The notes: generated from the letters alone by a model not told the origin. Shown: positions 1-7,297, counted from the first letter of the stretch. The stretch: DNA of 36,902 bases from Campylobacter gastrosuis (GCF_030249845.1 NZ_JANURM010000017.1:1-36902), one strand, 5' to 3'. Numbers and translations are program-made.

Positions 1-1449
1 ATCCAAACCGCAGCAGATGACGCATCTGGTCTAGCCATAGCTGATAGTCTAAGAAGCCAAGCATCAGCACTCGGTCAAGCCATCGCAAACGGCAACGACG
101 CAATCGGCATAATCCAAGTAGCCGATAAAGCAATGGACGAGCAACTTAAAATTCTTGATACAATCAAAGTAAAAGCCACCCAAGCCGCCCAAGACGGACA
201 GACATCTAAATCACGCCAAGCACTTCAAGCTGACATCGTTAGATTAATGGAGGAGCTAGATAATATCGGCAATACCACTTCATTTAACGGACAACAACTC
301 CTAAACGGCACATTCTCAAACAAAGAATTTCAAATCGGTGCTTATTCAAACGAAGTAGTAAAAGCAAGTATTGGTGCTACGACTTCGGATAAGATTGGAT
401 TAACTAGGTTTGAGAGTTCAAAGCTTTTGACTGCGACAAAAGCTGGTGCTGTTAGCCTTACGTTTTTTAACGTTGATGGTGTAAATAACGTAAAAGTCGC
501 AGCTGCAACAATTGGCACAGGTATCGGTCAGGGGCTTGGTGCATTAGCCGAGAATATAAATAAAGTTTCAAATGAAACTGGTGTTAGGGCTACATTTGAT
601 GTTACTTGGACTGGTAAAGTCGCCGTTGCCGAAGGCGATTTGAAAAATTTAAATATTAATGGCGTGATTATTGGTGACCTAAAAGTAAAAGCAGGCGATA
701 GCAACGGCGCCCTTGTAAATGCGATAAACTCGGTAAAAGACCAAACTGGCGTTGAAGCCTCAATAGATGCACAAGGTAGAATGGTATTAACAAGCCGTGA
801 TGGCAGAGCCATACAAGCAAAATCAGATGGAAATACTATGTCTTCTGTTTTTGGGTATGGGGCTAAATTATTAGATAAAAAATTAGGTGCGGCTTTGTCA
901 AGCACTTTTGTTGGGCGTTTAAACCTTGTAAGGCTTGATGGACGAGATATAAAAATATCATCTGGTGCCAATGGTGCGGCTGGTGCATTTTCTGTTGCAT
1001 TTAGTGCTGGTAAAACGGATAGCAACGGCGGTTCTGAACAATCTGTATCTTTAAGAGACGTTCGTGGTCAGATAGATAAAACAGTTGCTGCTGCAATGGG
1101 TTTTGCACGTGGCTATCTAAACAGCGGTGCAATGACTTCTAATCAAAGTGCTGGCGTTATGACCCTAAGAGGTGCTATGGCTGTTATGAATATCGCTGAA
1201 TCAGCACAAAAAACCCTTGATTTTATCCGCTCAGATCTTGGATCTGTGCAAAATCAGCTTGTTGCAACGGTAAGCAACATAACCGTAACACAAGTAAATG
1301 TAAAATCAGCCGAGAGTCAAATCAGAGATGTTGATTTTGCAGCTGAGAGTGCAAACTTCTCAAAACGAAATATCCTAGCACAATCAGGCAGCTACGCAAT
1401 GAGCCAAGCAAACTCAGTGCAACAAAACGTCCTAAAACTGCTACAATAA
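1..1449 (+). CDS. Flagellin, 3' part (N-terminus outside window)
   Basis: Structural subunit of the flagellar filament, exported by the flagellar type III system. The frame is open from base 1, so the gene begins before the window; 482 codons remain, and by comparison with Campylobacter flagellins of about 570 residues roughly 90 N-terminal residues are missing. The first visible residues ([17 protein letters not shown]) are the conserved N-terminal D1 helix. The middle (about residues 120-370) is the variable surface region. The C-terminus shows the conserved coiled-coil part ([20 protein letters not shown]) and ends in LLQ. An ATG at 133 is internal and not a start. I cannot tell flaA from flaB because the promoter is outside the window. 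The gene is followed directly by a terminator. Confidence 0.95.
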   Translation: MQTAADDASGLAIADSLRSQASALGQAIANGNDAIGIIQVADKAMDEQLKILDTIKVKATQAAQDGQTSKSRQALQADIVRLMEELDNIGNTTSFNGQQLLNGTFSNKEFQIGAYSNEVVKASIGATTSDKIGLTRFESSKLLTATKAGAVSLTFFNVDGVNNVKVAAATIGTGIGQGLGALAENINKVSNETGVRATFDVTWTGKVAVAEGDLKNLNINGVIIGDLKVKAGDSNGALVNAINSVKDQTGVEASIDAQGRMVLTSRDGRAIQAKSDGNTMSSVFGYGAKLLDKKLGAALSSTFVGRLNLVRLDGRDIKISSGANGAAGAFSVAFSAGKTDSNGGSEQSVSLRDVRGQIDKTVAAAMGFARGYLNSGAMTSNQSAGVMTLRGAMAVMNIAESAQKTLDFIRSDLGSVQNQLVATVSNITVTQVNVKSAESQIRDVDFAAESANFSKRNILAQSGSYAMSQANSVQQNVLKLLQ

Positions 1450-1453
1450 CTAC

Positions 1454-1490
1454 AATTTCTAGCAAACTTCGGTTTGCTAGAAATTCTTTT
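1454..1490 (+). terminator. Flagellin terminator, 14-bp stem with TTCG loop
   Basis: A perfect 14-bp inverted repeat (1454-1467 with 1472-1485) closes a TTCG tetraloop and is followed by CTTTT. It starts 5 bases after the flagellin stop codon, as expected for a strong intrinsic terminator isolating the flagellin transcript from the CRISPR locus. Confidence 0.9.
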
Positions 1491-1830
1491 AATTCTTAAA
1501 ATTTTTTAAGCTTTTGTGTATTGTTATGAGATATTTAGATTTTTTTACTAAGAGTTTAAAATTTGTTTTTTTGCTAATGTATTAATACCTTAAAACACAT
1601 TGCATAAATCATCACATAATTCCATAAATTTACGTGCTAAAACACATAAATTTTATAAAATATCGTCTTAAAACATAAAAATATCAATTAAGGCATTTGT
1701 ATTGTCAAATTTAGATTAGTTTGTTAAAATACAAATCAAAACAATATTAAAAATGGTATTTGTATTAAAAGATTTTTGACTTGCAAAGCTTTTAAATAAA
1801 AATACAATCGCAAAAAACAAAAGGACATTT
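1491..1830. promoter_or_regulatory. AT-rich intergenic region with ATTTGTATT repeats upstream of cas6
   Basis: The space between the flagellin terminator and cas6 has no credible ORF. The 9-mer ATTTGTATT occurs at 1695-1703 and 1758-1766, and its reverse complement AATACAAAT at 1728-1736, so an inverted and a direct copy sit within 75 bp of each other and about 65-135 bp before the cas6 start. This could be an operator region, but extreme AT content makes chance likely enough to keep confidence low. The cas6 ribosome binding site is AAAGGACATTT. No clear -10 could be chosen. Confidence 0.35.
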
Positions 1831-2643
1831 ATGCTAAATTACCTAATTTTGCGGGTTTGTGGCATAGATATTAAGCCAAAATATCCGTTTATCGGCTCAA
1901 CAATTCGTGGAATTTTCGGATACGCACTTAGGCAGGCTTGCTGTGTTTATGTCAATTTAAAATGCAAAGAGTGCGAATTTAAAGGCAGTTGTGCCTATTT
2001 TAGCTTTTATGAAAACGAAAAAACTCCAAATTTTAAACTAAATATCAAGCTAAATCAGCCAAACTACGACTTTGAAATTTATCTTTTTGCAGACGCCATA
2101 AAACACCTAAAACCAGTCATCATAGCCATAAAAAATATGCCTAGCATCGGACTTGGCGTGAAAAAATTGCCGTTTAACTACAAGCAAATTTTTCTAAATC
2201 AAAGCGAGATTACAAACGCAAAAATAGACGATATCACGCCAACTTTTTTAACATTCACGCCCCATTTTAAAGGCGGTAATTACGAGCTAAAAACCATAAC
2301 CCCACTTCGCATAAAACAAAAAAATATCTACGTTAAAAACTCGCTTGATTTTACAATTTTTATCCGCCAAATAGCGATGAAATTTGGCGAAATTATCGGC
2401 GAAGAACAGCCAAAATTTGAAGTTCATTTTGATAAAATTGAGCAAAATTTTAGCTTTTATGATATCACTCGCTACTCAAACCGAAAAGAGCGTAAAATGG
2501 AGTTTGGCGGGATTTTTGGCAGTATGAAAATTTACGGACTTGATGAACGCTCGGCCAATTTTTTAGAGTTAGCAACGCTTACAAATATCGGCAAAAGCGT
2601 GACTTTTGGGCTTGGCAAGATTAGCGTTAGGCAGCTAAAATGA
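1831..2643 (+). CDS. cas6: Cas6 family crRNA-processing endoribonuclease (copy 1)
   Basis: Cuts CRISPR precursor RNA at the base of the repeat hairpin and leaves an 8-nt handle. 270 aa. It has the N-terminal motif of this Cas6 group (RGIFGYALRQACC followed by a Cys-rich CxxC...C stretch, residues about 37-58), a 'GGIFGSMKIYGL' strand near residue 230, and the C-terminal glycine-rich loop (NIGKSVTFGLGK) that marks the Cas6/RAMP fold. Its stop codon overlaps the start of the RT-cas1 gene (ATGA), so the two are translationally coupled. It lies about 4.6 kb left of the CRISPR array and is accompanied by a second Cas6 at 10530. RT-Cas1 proteins are often fused or adjacent to Cas6, which fits. Catalytic residues in Cas6 are poorly conserved and cannot be assigned by eye. 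Confidence 0.87.
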   Translation: MLNYLILRVCGIDIKPKYPFIGSTIRGIFGYALRQACCVYVNLKCKECEFKGSCAYFSFYENEKTPNFKLNIKLNQPNYDFEIYLFADAIKHLKPVIIAIKNMPSIGLGVKKLPFNYKQIFLNQSEITNAKIDDITPTFLTFTPHFKGGNYELKTITPLRIKQKNIYVKNSLDFTIFIRQIAMKFGEIIGEEQPKFEVHFDKIEQNFSFYDITRYSNRKERKMEFGGIFGSMKIYGLDERSANFLELATLTNIGKSVTFGLGKISVRQLK

Positions 2644-4163
2644 TGGATTTATTTAGCCTAGAATTAGAGCAATTTTTTACCAACGACACCTTTTTAAATG
2701 CCACAAAACGGCTAAAACACGTAAGTCTTGGGCTTGATGGACTAAAAATTGATGAAGTTTGTTTTGGCAAATTAAAAGATGAAATTTTATCTCAAACCTA
2801 CGCCCCGACGCCACTAAAAGAGCTTTTTATCCCAAAAGAGAACAAAAACGAGTTAAGGCACCTTGGCATACCATCATTTAAGGACAAAATCGCCCAAAAT
2901 ATGCTCGCTTTTGAGCTAAATAAGTATTTTGACAAGCTATTTTCTAGCTCATCTTACGCCTACCGACAGGGCAAATCTTACAAAAACGCCGTTTTTCGCG
3001 CAAGGGATTTTTTTCGCAAATACTCACACGTGATAAAAACGGACATTAAGGACTTTTTTGAGAGCATAAATCACGAAATTTTGCTTGAAATTTTAAATGT
3101 TCACATAGTCGATAAGCGAATTATCAGGTTAATTACGCTTTGGATTAAAAATGGCGAATTTTTAAGATACAGCTACTTTAAGCACCACAAGGGCGTTCAT
3201 CAAGGCGACGTGCTAAGTCCGCTACTTTCAAACATCTATTTAAATCAAATGGATAAATTTTTAGAGCAAAATGGGCTAGATTTTGTCCGTTACGCCGATG
3301 ATTTTGTCATCTTTACTGTAAGCGAGCAAGACGCCACAAATACGCTAAAAATGCTTAAAAATTTTCTCTTAACAATAAAACTAAATCTAAATCAAAACAA
3401 AACAGCCATACACGATAAATTCAGCGATTTTACTTTTCTTGGGGTAAATTTTAAAGGCGATGAGCTAAGCATAAGCGATGAGAAATTTAGACAAACCCTA
3501 GCAAAACTCTCATCACAGATAAAACAACAAGAGATAAACACAGCAATAACCAACCTAAACGCCTACATATCGCACCTAAAAACGATAAAACTTCAACTAT
3601 TTTCGCCAGAGCAAAAGGAGAATTTCAACGCCCATTTTAACCAAACTATAACAAATCTCGTGCGTAAATTTATAAAAATTCTTGATAAAAAAGCCATAGC
3701 AGACGCACTTTTAAACCTAGAATTTGCCTATCCAGTCGCTAACACACTTAAAAAGCAACTCCTGCTTTCATACTACAAAAACGCAAAACTACCACGAGTA
3801 AAATCCATAACAGCCACGCTTGAAGCCAAAAAGCGAGAATACCTGCGAAATTTCGCCAAAGATAGTGTCCTTCACGTAACTACGCCATTTTTGTTTTTAG
3901 CGATTTTGCAAGGTAAATTTGTGCTAAAACAAAACGGCAAAATCACGCACAAATTCCCAATCTCAAAGATAAACCAAATCATCATAAACACCCAAATTTC
4001 GCTTAGCTCAGCAGTAATTTATGAGTGCTCAAAGCGTAAAATTTCTATTGATTTTATAGATGAAAAGACAAATTTAAGCTACGCCACGCTCTTTACTTCA
4101 AATAACGCAATACCAAAAAACACGACCTCACAAATCTCAATCCTAAAAACCAAAAAATCGTAG
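2640..4163 (+). pseudogene. cas1: RT-Cas1 fusion lacking the Cas1 catalytic domain
   Basis: Reverse transcriptase fused to Cas1, the enzyme that with Cas2 captures RNA or DNA spacers into the array. The RT domain looks intact (residues about 50-290): TDIKDFF with the first catalytic Asp near residue 135, HQGDVLSPLLSNIYL, and the YADD box at 218-221. A linker of about 100 residues follows. From about residue 409 (LHVTTPFLFLAILQGKFVL) to 500 the sequence reads as the beta-rich N-terminal domain of Cas1. The protein then stops at residue 507, without the alpha-helical C-terminal domain that carries the Glu/His/Asp metal ligands. Immediately downstream, in another frame, lies a Cas2 fragment without its N-terminus, so one deletion removed the end of cas1 and the start of cas2. 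The RT may still be made; integration by this protein is not expected. Confidence 0.88.
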
Positions 4164-4378
4164 CCCTGCTTGAAGGATACGGCGTGCGTGCAAACTACTC
4201 GGTTTTTGAGCTTAAAATCACGCAAAAAGATTATGAGTTTATAAAAGAAAAAATCGCAACTTTGATTGATTTTAAAACCGACAAAGTCCTATTTTATCGT
4301 ATCTGCCTTAACTGCCTAGCTAAAAGCGAGAGCCTTGGCGATGGTAAAATTTTCGCTCCACTTGATACATATGTTTAA
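4145..4378 (+). pseudogene. cas2: cas2 remnant, 5' end deleted
   Basis: In the frame two bases off RT-cas1, translation from about 4145 reads KNQKIVALLEGYGVRANYSV and continues to the stop at 4376-4378. This is the second part of a Cas2 protein: the family's LxxYGxRxQxSVFE segment is present as LEGYGVRANYSVFEL, followed by the usual C-terminal half. The N-terminal strand with the conserved first Asp (YDI/V motif) is missing. A GTG at 4184 opens 64 codons but has no good ribosome binding site and starts inside the conserved motif. I read it as a broken gene created by the same deletion that truncated cas1. A Cas1-Cas2 fusion is excluded because the frames do not join. Confidence 0.85.
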
Positions 4379-4410
4379 TTTTTATATAATTTGTCAAAAA
4401 AGGTAGCAAA

Positions 4411-4791
4411 ATGAGAAAATTTTTTATTTTAATGAGCCACAAAATAACCGACACTCAGGTAGAACAAGCCAAAAAGGAATTTGGCGTTAGCGAGTTTATA
4501 AACATCTCAGATGATGCTTGGTCTTGCATAAATCCGAGCATTGAAAGCGTAAAACAAAGCACTCAAAAATACAAAGACCTGCTAAAACTAAACGCCAAAA
4601 GTGGCGATATTTTGCTGGTGCAAGGCGACTTTGGAGCGACTTTTAATATGGCTAGTTTTGCTAAAAATTTTGGACTAATTGCAATCTATGCCACAACAAA
4701 ACGAGTAATCAACGAAGTAATCAAAGATGACGGCACAATCGTATCAACTAGGGAATTCAGACACGAAAGATTTAGAGAGTATGAGAGCTAA
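4411..4791 (+). CDS. csx20: Csx20-family CRISPR accessory protein, probable ring nuclease
   Basis: 126 aa. The sequence matches my memory of the Csx20 family: an N-terminal ILMSHKITDTQVEQAKKEFG segment, a central GDILLVQGDFGATFNMASFA and a C-terminal IAIYATTKR...FRHERFREY block (residues about 90-124). Csx20 genes occur next to type III CRISPR systems, and the Csx15/Csx16/Csx20 group has been linked to degradation of cyclic oligoadenylate, the second messenger made by Cas10. It would switch off the Csx1-like nuclease at 9265. It has its own short upstream gap after the cas2 remnant with AAAGGTAGCAAA before the ATG. The family call is from recognised motifs; the enzymatic role here is inferred from the family and the locus. 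Confidence 0.75.
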   Translation: MRKFFILMSHKITDTQVEQAKKEFGVSEFINISDDAWSCINPSIESVKQSTQKYKDLLKLNAKSGDILLVQGDFGATFNMASFAKNFGLIAIYATTKRVINEVIKDDGTIVSTREFRHERFREYES

Positions 4792-4906
4792 ATTTTGCTC
4801 TTTTCGTTTGCGTGAGTAGATTTTTTTTTGACCTAACGACCCTCGTGCCTAAATCTATCCTTCGTTTAGCAAAAGCGACCATATTTAAATCCCTTGTCTT
4901 TTTCAT
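4772..4906 (-). CDS. Small ORF, 44 aa, unknown
   Basis: On the minus strand an ATG at 4906 is preceded by a near-perfect AGAAGGAGAAAAA ribosome binding site and opens 44 codons (MKKTRDLNMVAFAKRRIDLG... ending SSHTL), very rich in Lys and Arg. It overlaps the last 20 bases of the Csx20 gene tail-to-tail. The ribosome binding site and the basic start resemble small basic proteins often missed in annotation, but I do not recognise the family firmly. It could also be a chance ORF. No promoter was assigned. Confidence 0.4.
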   Translation of the reverse strand: MKKTRDLNMVAFAKRRIDLGTRVVRSKKNLLTQTKRAKFSSHTL

Positions 4907-4955
4907 TTTTTCTCCTTCTGATTTATTTTTCAGGGCAAATTATAAACTAGATTTT

Positions 4956-4989
4956 TGACATATTTTGTCATTTTTTTATAAAATATAAT
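4956..4989 (+). promoter_or_regulatory. WYL gene promoter with TGACA-N5-TGTCA palindrome
   Basis: A perfect inverted repeat TGACA-TATTT-TGTCA lies at 4956-4970. Exactly 13 bases later comes TATAAT (4984-4989), 18 bases before the ATG at 5008. The palindrome therefore covers the -35/spacer region, a typical position for a repressor site. A second copy of the same palindrome with the same flanks (TTTGACA...TGTCATTTTT) lies at 6003-6017. Confidence 0.65.
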
Positions 4990-5007
4990 CCAAAACAAGG
5001 ATAAATT

Positions 5008-5931
5008 ATGCAAGTAAATAAAATAGGCTCAGCGCAAAAAGTCTTAGAAATTTTAAAAGCCATAAATGACGGATTAGAGCTTGATATGTCGTTTTTTCAA
5101 ATGAGCGAGCGAAATAATATAAGATATATAAAAGCCATAAACGAAACTTTTGGCGACATTTGCAAATACGACAAAGAAGCAAATTTATGTAAGCCGATAA
5201 AAAAGGGCTTTATAAACCTAAATCCAAGCGTTTTTACGCTAATGGCAATCACTTATGAATTTATGGTTTCAAACAGCAAGCTATTTTCTAACATTGACGA
5301 TAAGACCAAAAAAGAGCTAAACAAAGCCGTCAAAGAGCTTAAAAAAAGCTATAAATTTATAACCAAGCCATTTGAGAATGTCTGTGCAAAAACAATGCAA
5401 ATCCTGCAAAACTGCATACTTTTACAAAGGCGAATTAGCCTAATCTACAACGAAAAAGAGCTAATCATAAAACCATATAAAATAGTCTTTATAGATGAGA
5501 ATTTCTACCTTGCTTGTTTAGATGATGATAGGTTTAAAATGCTTAGAATTTCAAATATAAAAGAGCCAAAAAAGCTTGAAAAATTCAACCATAGCCAGAG
5601 TTTTTACATTGATGAATTTATACAAAACGCACTTCAAACGCCGTGGAGTAGCTATGAAAATTTCATTCAAAATAAAACAATCCACATAAAGCTAAAAGTC
5701 TTGCCAAACGTGGCTAAATACTTCACAAAAGATAAAAAATTCCTGCCATCTCAAATGATTTTAGACACCCAAAATGACGGCTCAAAAATCATAACCTACG
5801 AAGTCAGCGACCTTATGGAGATAAAGCCATTTATAAAAAAATGGATACCATTCATACAAGTCCTAGCCCAGCACGAGCTAAAAGATGAAATTTTAAATGA
5901 ATTAAAAGAGTATCTAAGGCTAAATGTCTAG
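5008..5931 (+). CDS. WYL-domain transcriptional regulator
   Basis: 307 aa, probable DNA-binding regulator. The N-terminal 70 residues read as a helix-turn-helix region (GSAQKVLEILKAINDGLELD...). The centre (about 135-190) has the WYL-domain pattern: RRISLIYN, KPYKIVFIDENFYLACLDDD and a following strand, and the C-terminal part resembles the WYL C-terminal extension (KPFIKKWIPFIQVLAQHELK...). WYL regulators commonly accompany CRISPR, BREX and CBASS loci, where they sense ligands and repress defence genes. Here the gene stands alone between the broken adaptation genes and the array. Its promoter carries a perfect palindrome that reappears just downstream of the gene, which suggests autoregulation and control of the array side. 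The strand matches the whole cas locus. Confidence 0.85.
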   Translation: MQVNKIGSAQKVLEILKAINDGLELDMSFFQMSERNNIRYIKAINETFGDICKYDKEANLCKPIKKGFINLNPSVFTLMAITYEFMVSNSKLFSNIDDKTKKELNKAVKELKKSYKFITKPFENVCAKTMQILQNCILLQRRISLIYNEKELIIKPYKIVFIDENFYLACLDDDRFKMLRISNIKEPKKLEKFNHSQSFYIDEFIQNALQTPWSSYENFIQNKTIHIKLKVLPNVAKYFTKDKKFLPSQMILDTQNDGSKIITYEVSDLMEIKPFIKKWIPFIQVLAQHELKDEILNELKEYLRLNV

Positions 5932-6002
5932 CCACTCTATCTTTATGATCTCTATTTCTTGCTTTTTCTCTCCTTTTTTCTCGTAATTATATGGGTTATC
6001 TT

Positions 6003-6036
6003 TGACACAATCTGTCATTTTTCTTAAATTTAGATT
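6003..6036 (+). promoter_or_regulatory. Second TGACA-N5-TGTCA palindrome and putative -10
   Basis: TGACA-CAATC-TGTCA at 6003-6017 is followed, after exactly 13 bases, by TAGATT (6031-6036), a possible -10 box. The WYL promoter has the same geometry (palindrome, 13 bases, TATAAT). The outer flanks TT before and TTTTT after the palindrome also match. This is the best candidate for a co-regulated promoter reading toward the CRISPR array. The -10 quality is only moderate. Confidence 0.5.
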
Positions 6037-6364
6037 CTCGAACTTTCTAAAATTTCAAAATCCCCAAATTTAGGGCTTTTAATTTTCATATAAGTTTTAA
6101 AAAGTTCGAAAATCTACTTTTTTACCCTTTTAAATTTTAGATTCTCGAACTTTTGAAATTTTGCCCTTTTTAAAGCCCCTATTTTAGGGCATCTTTTTTG
6201 CCCTAAATTTGCAAAAGTTCGAAAACCTATTAAATTTTAAAATTTCAAATTAGATTCTCGAACTTTTACTATCTCGCAAACACCCTAAAATACGATATTT
6301 TAAGATTAAATTTAGCAAAATACCCCGTTTTTGAAACTAAAATTTTGTTAGATTCTCGAACTTT
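6031..6364. repeat. Four 16-bp TAGATTCTCGAACTTT copies plus two inverted variants
   Basis: TAGATTCTCGAACTTT is present without mismatch at 6031-6046, 6138-6153, 6251-6266 and 6349-6364, spaced 107, 113 and 98 bp. Inverted variants occur at 6101-6116 (one mismatch) and 6214-6229 (two mismatches), so the first two copies each form a long-range hairpin of about 85-92 nt. Inside those hairpins lie smaller ones (CCCC...GGG at about 6062-6075; GCCC...GGGC at 6176-6190). There is no ORF. The spacing is too long and the unit too short for CRISPR. Candidates are a regulator-binding cluster, a structured RNA or a leader-associated element; I do not recognise it. Confidence 0.8.
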
Positions 6365-6442
6365 TTACAATTTTACGCTACAATCACACCCAAATAGTTC
6401 TTTTAAAATTCATTGTTGATTTTTAAGATTGAATTTTAGGCT
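6365..6442 (+). promoter_or_regulatory. Probable CRISPR leader
   Basis: An AT-rich stretch without ORF lies directly before the only intact repeat. Repeat polarity (3' end GATTGAAAC, giving the 5' handle of the next crRNA) shows the array is read rightward, so this is the leader side. No clear -10 hexamer was assigned, and transcription may start further upstream near 6031. Confidence 0.4.
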
Positions 6443-6546
6443 ATTTAACTCGAGTTTCCCCGACTTAGGGGATTGAAACCAGACAGCTCTTGTGTGGCAC
6501 TACTGATGTGGCTTAATTTAACTCGAGTTTCCCCGACTTAGGGGAT

Positions 6547-6648
6547 GAGCAAACATATCAACAAAATGATATTACGATATCATTTTGTTGGTTTGCGAAA
6601 AATGGGATTACTTGTCAATGTAAATTTGTATTAACAGTCAATAAGACT
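6547..6648. mobile_element. Insert 1 in CRISPR repeat 2, hairpin element, 102 bp
   Basis: Starts GAGCAAACATATCAAC and ends in ...AATAAGACT. It contains a 13-bp perfect stem (AACAAAATGATAT / ATATCATTTTGTT, loop TACG) enclosed by GCAAAC/GTTTGC, giving one long hairpin over about 6549-6596. It is flanked by a 14-bp duplication of the repeat (CCGACTTAGGGGAT). No ORF. It shares its start, hairpin and 3' part with insert 2 but lacks one hairpin unit. It may be a non-autonomous element, or a local duplication product. Confidence 0.65.
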
Positions 6649-6735
6649 CCGACTTAGGGGATTGAAACTTATTGCCTTCATCACTTCATTATATGGCTTA
6701 AAATATTTCGCTCGAGTTTCCCCGACTTAGGGGAT

Positions 6736-6892
6736 GAGCAAACATATCAACAAAATGATATTACGATATCATTTTGTTGGTTTGCGAAAGATAGCAACAC
6801 CTTGTAAAAATGATTACTATATAATTTTACGAGTTTGCAAAAAAATGGGACTACTTGTCAATGTAAATTTGCATTACTAGCCAATAAAAACT
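6736..6892. mobile_element. Insert 2 in CRISPR repeat 3, two hairpin units, 157 bp
   Basis: Begins with about 50 bases identical to insert 1, including the 13-bp stem, then has a second hairpin unit (GATAGCAACACCTTGTAAAA... TTTTACGAGTTTGC) and the shared 3' part (ATGGGACTACTTGTCAATG ... AATAAAAACT). Both hairpin units end in GTTTGC followed by A-rich sequence, so insert 1 can be derived from insert 2 by recombination between them. A TATAAT lies at 6820-6825 and could start transcription toward spacer 3. The same 14-bp repeat duplication flanks it. Confidence 0.65.
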
Positions 6893-6984
6893 CCGACTTA
6901 GGGGATTGAAACTCAAAGTCTTGCCACATACTGTTCCAGTTTACAGAAACAACATTTCGCTCGAGCCTCCCCGACTTAGGGGAT

Positions 6985-7062
6985 GAGCAAACATATCAAC
7001 ACCTTGCAAGAATTTACAATATCATCAAAAATATTGGTATAATTTTCAAAAAAGGAGAATAA
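6985..7062 (+). promoter_or_regulatory. Insert 3 start, serving as toxin-antitoxin promoter
   Basis: Repeat 4 breaks off at the same base as repeats 2 and 3 and continues with the same GAGCAAACATATCAAC start. CAACACCTTGCAAGAAT (about 6997-7013) matches CAACACCTTGTAAAAAT in insert 2. TATAAT at 7038-7043 and the ribosome site AAAGGAGAAT at 7051-7060 precede the antitoxin ATG at 7063. AATAT repeats around 7020-7035 could be an antitoxin operator. The region thus links the inserts to the toxin-antitoxin module. Confidence 0.6.
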
Positions 7063-7296
7063 ATGCAAACAATTAGCATTCAGACTGAAAATAGCAATAT
7101 CATAGAAGCTATTAAGGCTATTATAGCCCTTGACCCAAAGTCAAGTATAGTTTATGATGATATAAATTTGAGCCAAACAGATAAAAAAGATTTAGAAAAA
7201 CTAATCAAAGCCGATAAGTGCGGTAAATTAAAATATCAAACCTTTGATGAATTTAAAGCCGAAATGAGAGCTTATGTTAAAAGCATAGGTTCTTAA
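7063..7296 (+). CDS. Antitoxin of a ParE/RelE-type toxin-antitoxin pair
   Basis: 77 aa. Predicted to bind and neutralise the toxin encoded one base downstream. The C-terminal part (KLKYQTFDEFKAEMRAYVKS) has the amphipathic helix pattern typical of antitoxins that wrap ParE/RelE toxins, and the N-terminus (MQTISIQTENSNIIEAIKAI) resembles small Campylobacter/Helicobacter antitoxins. There is no obvious ribbon-helix-helix motif. It is preceded by a consensus ribosome binding site and TATAAT. The promoter starts inside a truncated CRISPR repeat, so this pair abuts or was inserted into the array. Confidence 0.7.
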   Translation: MQTISIQTENSNIIEAIKAIIALDPKSSIVYDDINLSQTDKKDLEKLIKADKCGKLKYQTFDEFKAEMRAYVKSIGS

Positions 7297-7297
7297 A

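Larger units (their letters stand above)
6443..6984 (+). CRISPR. Minimal type III CRISPR array: four repeats, three spacers, interrupted repeats
   Basis: The 37-bp repeat is ATTT(AA or CG)CTCGAG + TTT + stem CCCC-GACTTA-GGGG + handle ATTGAAAC. The 8-nt handle after the stem is what Cas6 cleavage would leave. Repeat 1 (6443-6479) is intact. Repeat 2 is split: 6516-6546 and 6649-6668. Repeat 3 is split: 6705-6735 and 6893-6912. Repeat 4 keeps only its left part, 6954-6984. Spacers are 6480-6515 (36 nt), 6669-6704 (36 nt) and 6913-6953 (41 nt), and all three differ. Every split occurs after GGGGAT, and the right-hand part restarts at CCGACTTAGGGGAT, so 14 bp are duplicated around each insert and a foldable stem is kept on both sides. 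Spacer targets cannot be named without a search. Confidence 0.88.

Noticed and set aside
4145..4378. A functional short Cas2 or a Cas1-Cas2 fusion by frameshifting
   Set aside because: Both the Cas1 active-site domain and the first strand of Cas2 are missing, so no frameshift could restore a complete protein.
6031..6364. The TAGATTCTCGAACTTT repeats as a second CRISPR array
   Set aside because: Units are only 16 bp, some are inverted, and intervals are about 82-97 bp and irregular, unlike any CRISPR spacing.
6480..6715. Shared TGGCTTAA near the ends of spacers 1 and 2 as part of a longer repeat
   Set aside because: The distance to the repeat differs between the two and spacer 3 lacks it, so chance is the simpler reading.
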